A stretch of 49,367 nt of DNA from Abiotrophia sp965245735 (GTDB lineage: Bacteria > Bacillota > Bacilli > Lactobacillales > Aerococcaceae). Location: the NCBI GenBank assembly GCA_965245735.1, contig CBDFAX010000013.1, positions 1-49,367 of the forward strand, written 5' to 3'. The stretch's first letter is position 1; each line of letters opens with the position of its first letter. Made by a program: the position numbers and the translations under genes. Below the pieces are notes generated by a model. That model was not told where the DNA came from, ran no database searches, and saw only the letters and a list, made by a program, of their open reading frames with translations. Positions 48,937 to 49,367 of this stretch are shown here, piece after piece.

Positions 48937-49182
48937 ATGGTAAAAGCGAGTAAGGAACGTTGCGAAAACTTAGTTGCTCTGTTGGACGGTTACTCCAAAA
49001 AAGGCGGTCACCATCTTAACATCAACGTATTTGACCGGGATACTTTAATGGATGCTATGGAACATCCAGAAAACTACCCTCAATTGACTATTCGTGTGTC
49101 TGGTTATGCTGTTAACTTCAACAAATTGACCCGCGAACAACAATTGGACGTTATCAACCGTACAATGCACGAAGGCATGTAA
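48937..49182 (+). CDS. Autonomous glycyl-radical cofactor domain (GrcA/YfiD-like)
   Basis: The 81-residue product equals the C-terminal end of pyruvate formate-lyase: LVALLDGYSKKGGHHLNINV, DAMEHPENYPQLTIRVSGYAV and a final REQQLDVINRTMHEGM. Gly56 in RVSGYA is the residue that carries the radical. In E. coli the longer YfiD (GrcA) replaces the oxygen-cleaved end of PFL and restores activity; this short protein could do the same. The GAGGTG ribosome site, extended -10 promoter and terminator show a complete gene rather than a leftover pfl fragment. No other pfl sequence is nearby. Confidence 0.88.
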   Translation: MVKASKERCENLVALLDGYSKKGGHHLNINVFDRDTLMDAMEHPENYPQLTIRVSGYAVNFNKLTREQQLDVINRTMHEGM

Positions 49183-49192
49183 TCTTGCCTTT

Positions 49193-49222
49193 AGCCCTGG
49201 CGCTTGCTAGGGCTCTTTTATT
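49193..49222 (+). terminator. Terminator of the glycyl-radical domain gene
   Basis: AGCCCT and AGGGCT enclose a 10-base loop region and are followed by CTTTTATTT. Confidence 0.8.
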
Positions 49223-49243
49223 TGGATCATATTCTTACTATAC

Positions 49244-49279
49244 AAAAAGAACCTTGAAGTAATCTTCAAGGTTCTTTTT
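49244..49279. terminator. Bidirectional terminator between the glycyl-radical gene and tRNA-Leu
   Basis: AAAAAGAACCTTGAAG and CTTCAAGGTTCTTTTT form a perfect 16-base stem with a TAAT loop. It probably ends the tRNA transcript coming from the right. Confidence 0.9.
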
Positions 49280-49313
49280 GACTCATGCTTTCCTATCATT
49301 TCTGATGGAAGAA

Positions 49314-49367
49314 TACCGGCGGCCGGGGTCGAACCGGCACGCCCTCGCGGGCACTGGATTTTGAGTC
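49314..49367 (-). tRNA. tRNA-Leu (anticodon CAA), 3' part
   Basis: The minus strand gives the 3' part of a class II tRNA: the anticodon loop CTCAAAA (anticodon CAA, Leu), a long variable arm (TGCCCGCGAGGGCG), the T arm GCCGG-TTCGACC-CCGGC and the acceptor strand CGCCGGT with discriminator A at 49314. CCA is not encoded; TTC follows. The 5' part lies beyond the window. Confidence 0.9.

Noticed and set aside
48937..49182. Pseudogene fragment of pyruvate formate-lyase
   Set aside because: It has its own start, ribosome site, promoter and terminator, an intact frame, and no further pfl sequence upstream.

Overview
The window reads as a chromosomal segment of a low- to mid-GC Firmicute of the order Lactobacillales. 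The mevalonate route genes (mvaK1, mvaD), type I pantothenate kinase, tagatose-1,6-bisphosphate aldolase, an LPXTG sortase substrate, strong AGGAGG ribosome sites and TGnTATAAT extended -10 boxes all fit. The base composition and gene content suggest an Aerococcaceae/Abiotrophia-like host, but that placement is only an inference. I see no phage, insertion sequence, CRISPR array or rRNA operon.

Layout. Bases 1-4865: mevalonate genes, coaA, a DegV protein and a YigZ/IMPACT protein. 4873-6786: a DUF697-type GTPase and a membrane zinc peptidase. 6899-10414: a four-gene ABC transporter plus DesK/DesR-like two-component operon with a striking palindrome array in front of it. 10423-15224: YebC, a family 2 glycosyltransferase, Tex and a PPP-type phosphatase. 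15371-18642: a purine permease with a PurBox, and a 5'-nucleotidase-family enzyme. 18664-18934: a probable small structured RNA and two overlapping hairpins. 18927-25186: PepF, an aminotransferase, an Lrp regulator, a SanA/YdcF-like protein, a secreted or anchored protein of unknown function, a LURP-one-like protein and RlmH. 25203-28630: KtrB/KtrA potassium uptake and a Ser/Pro/Lys repeat LPXTG protein preceded by WalR-type boxes. 28643-32328: a phosphonate-type ABC importer with a PurBox-like site. 32401-36666: HtrA and a four-gene operon (ArsC-like, secreted protein, CPBP protease, ArsR).

The most coherent system lies at 36684-48720. A GH112 galactosyl-N-acetylhexosamine phosphorylase, a three-component sugar ABC importer, a small membrane protein and a ROK kinase form one operon, which faces an AraC regulator. 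Next to it are nagB and an agaS-nagA-lacD operon. Together they predict import of lacto-N-biose and galacto-N-biose (milk or mucin disaccharides), intracellular phosphorolysis to galactose-1-phosphate plus GlcNAc or GalNAc, then phosphorylation, deacetylation and two parallel deaminations: NagB for the gluco branch and AgaS for the galacto branch, the latter leading to tagatose phosphates and LacD. The importer ATPase, tagatose-6-phosphate kinase and Leloir genes are not in the window. Regulation can be read from the DNA: a perfect 13-bp direct repeat with 21-bp spacing abuts the operon -35, and cre-like sites overlap the promoters.

The right end holds an 81-residue protein equivalent to the C-terminal glycyl-radical domain of pyruvate formate-lyase, and the 3' part of a tRNA-Leu(CAA) running off the window.
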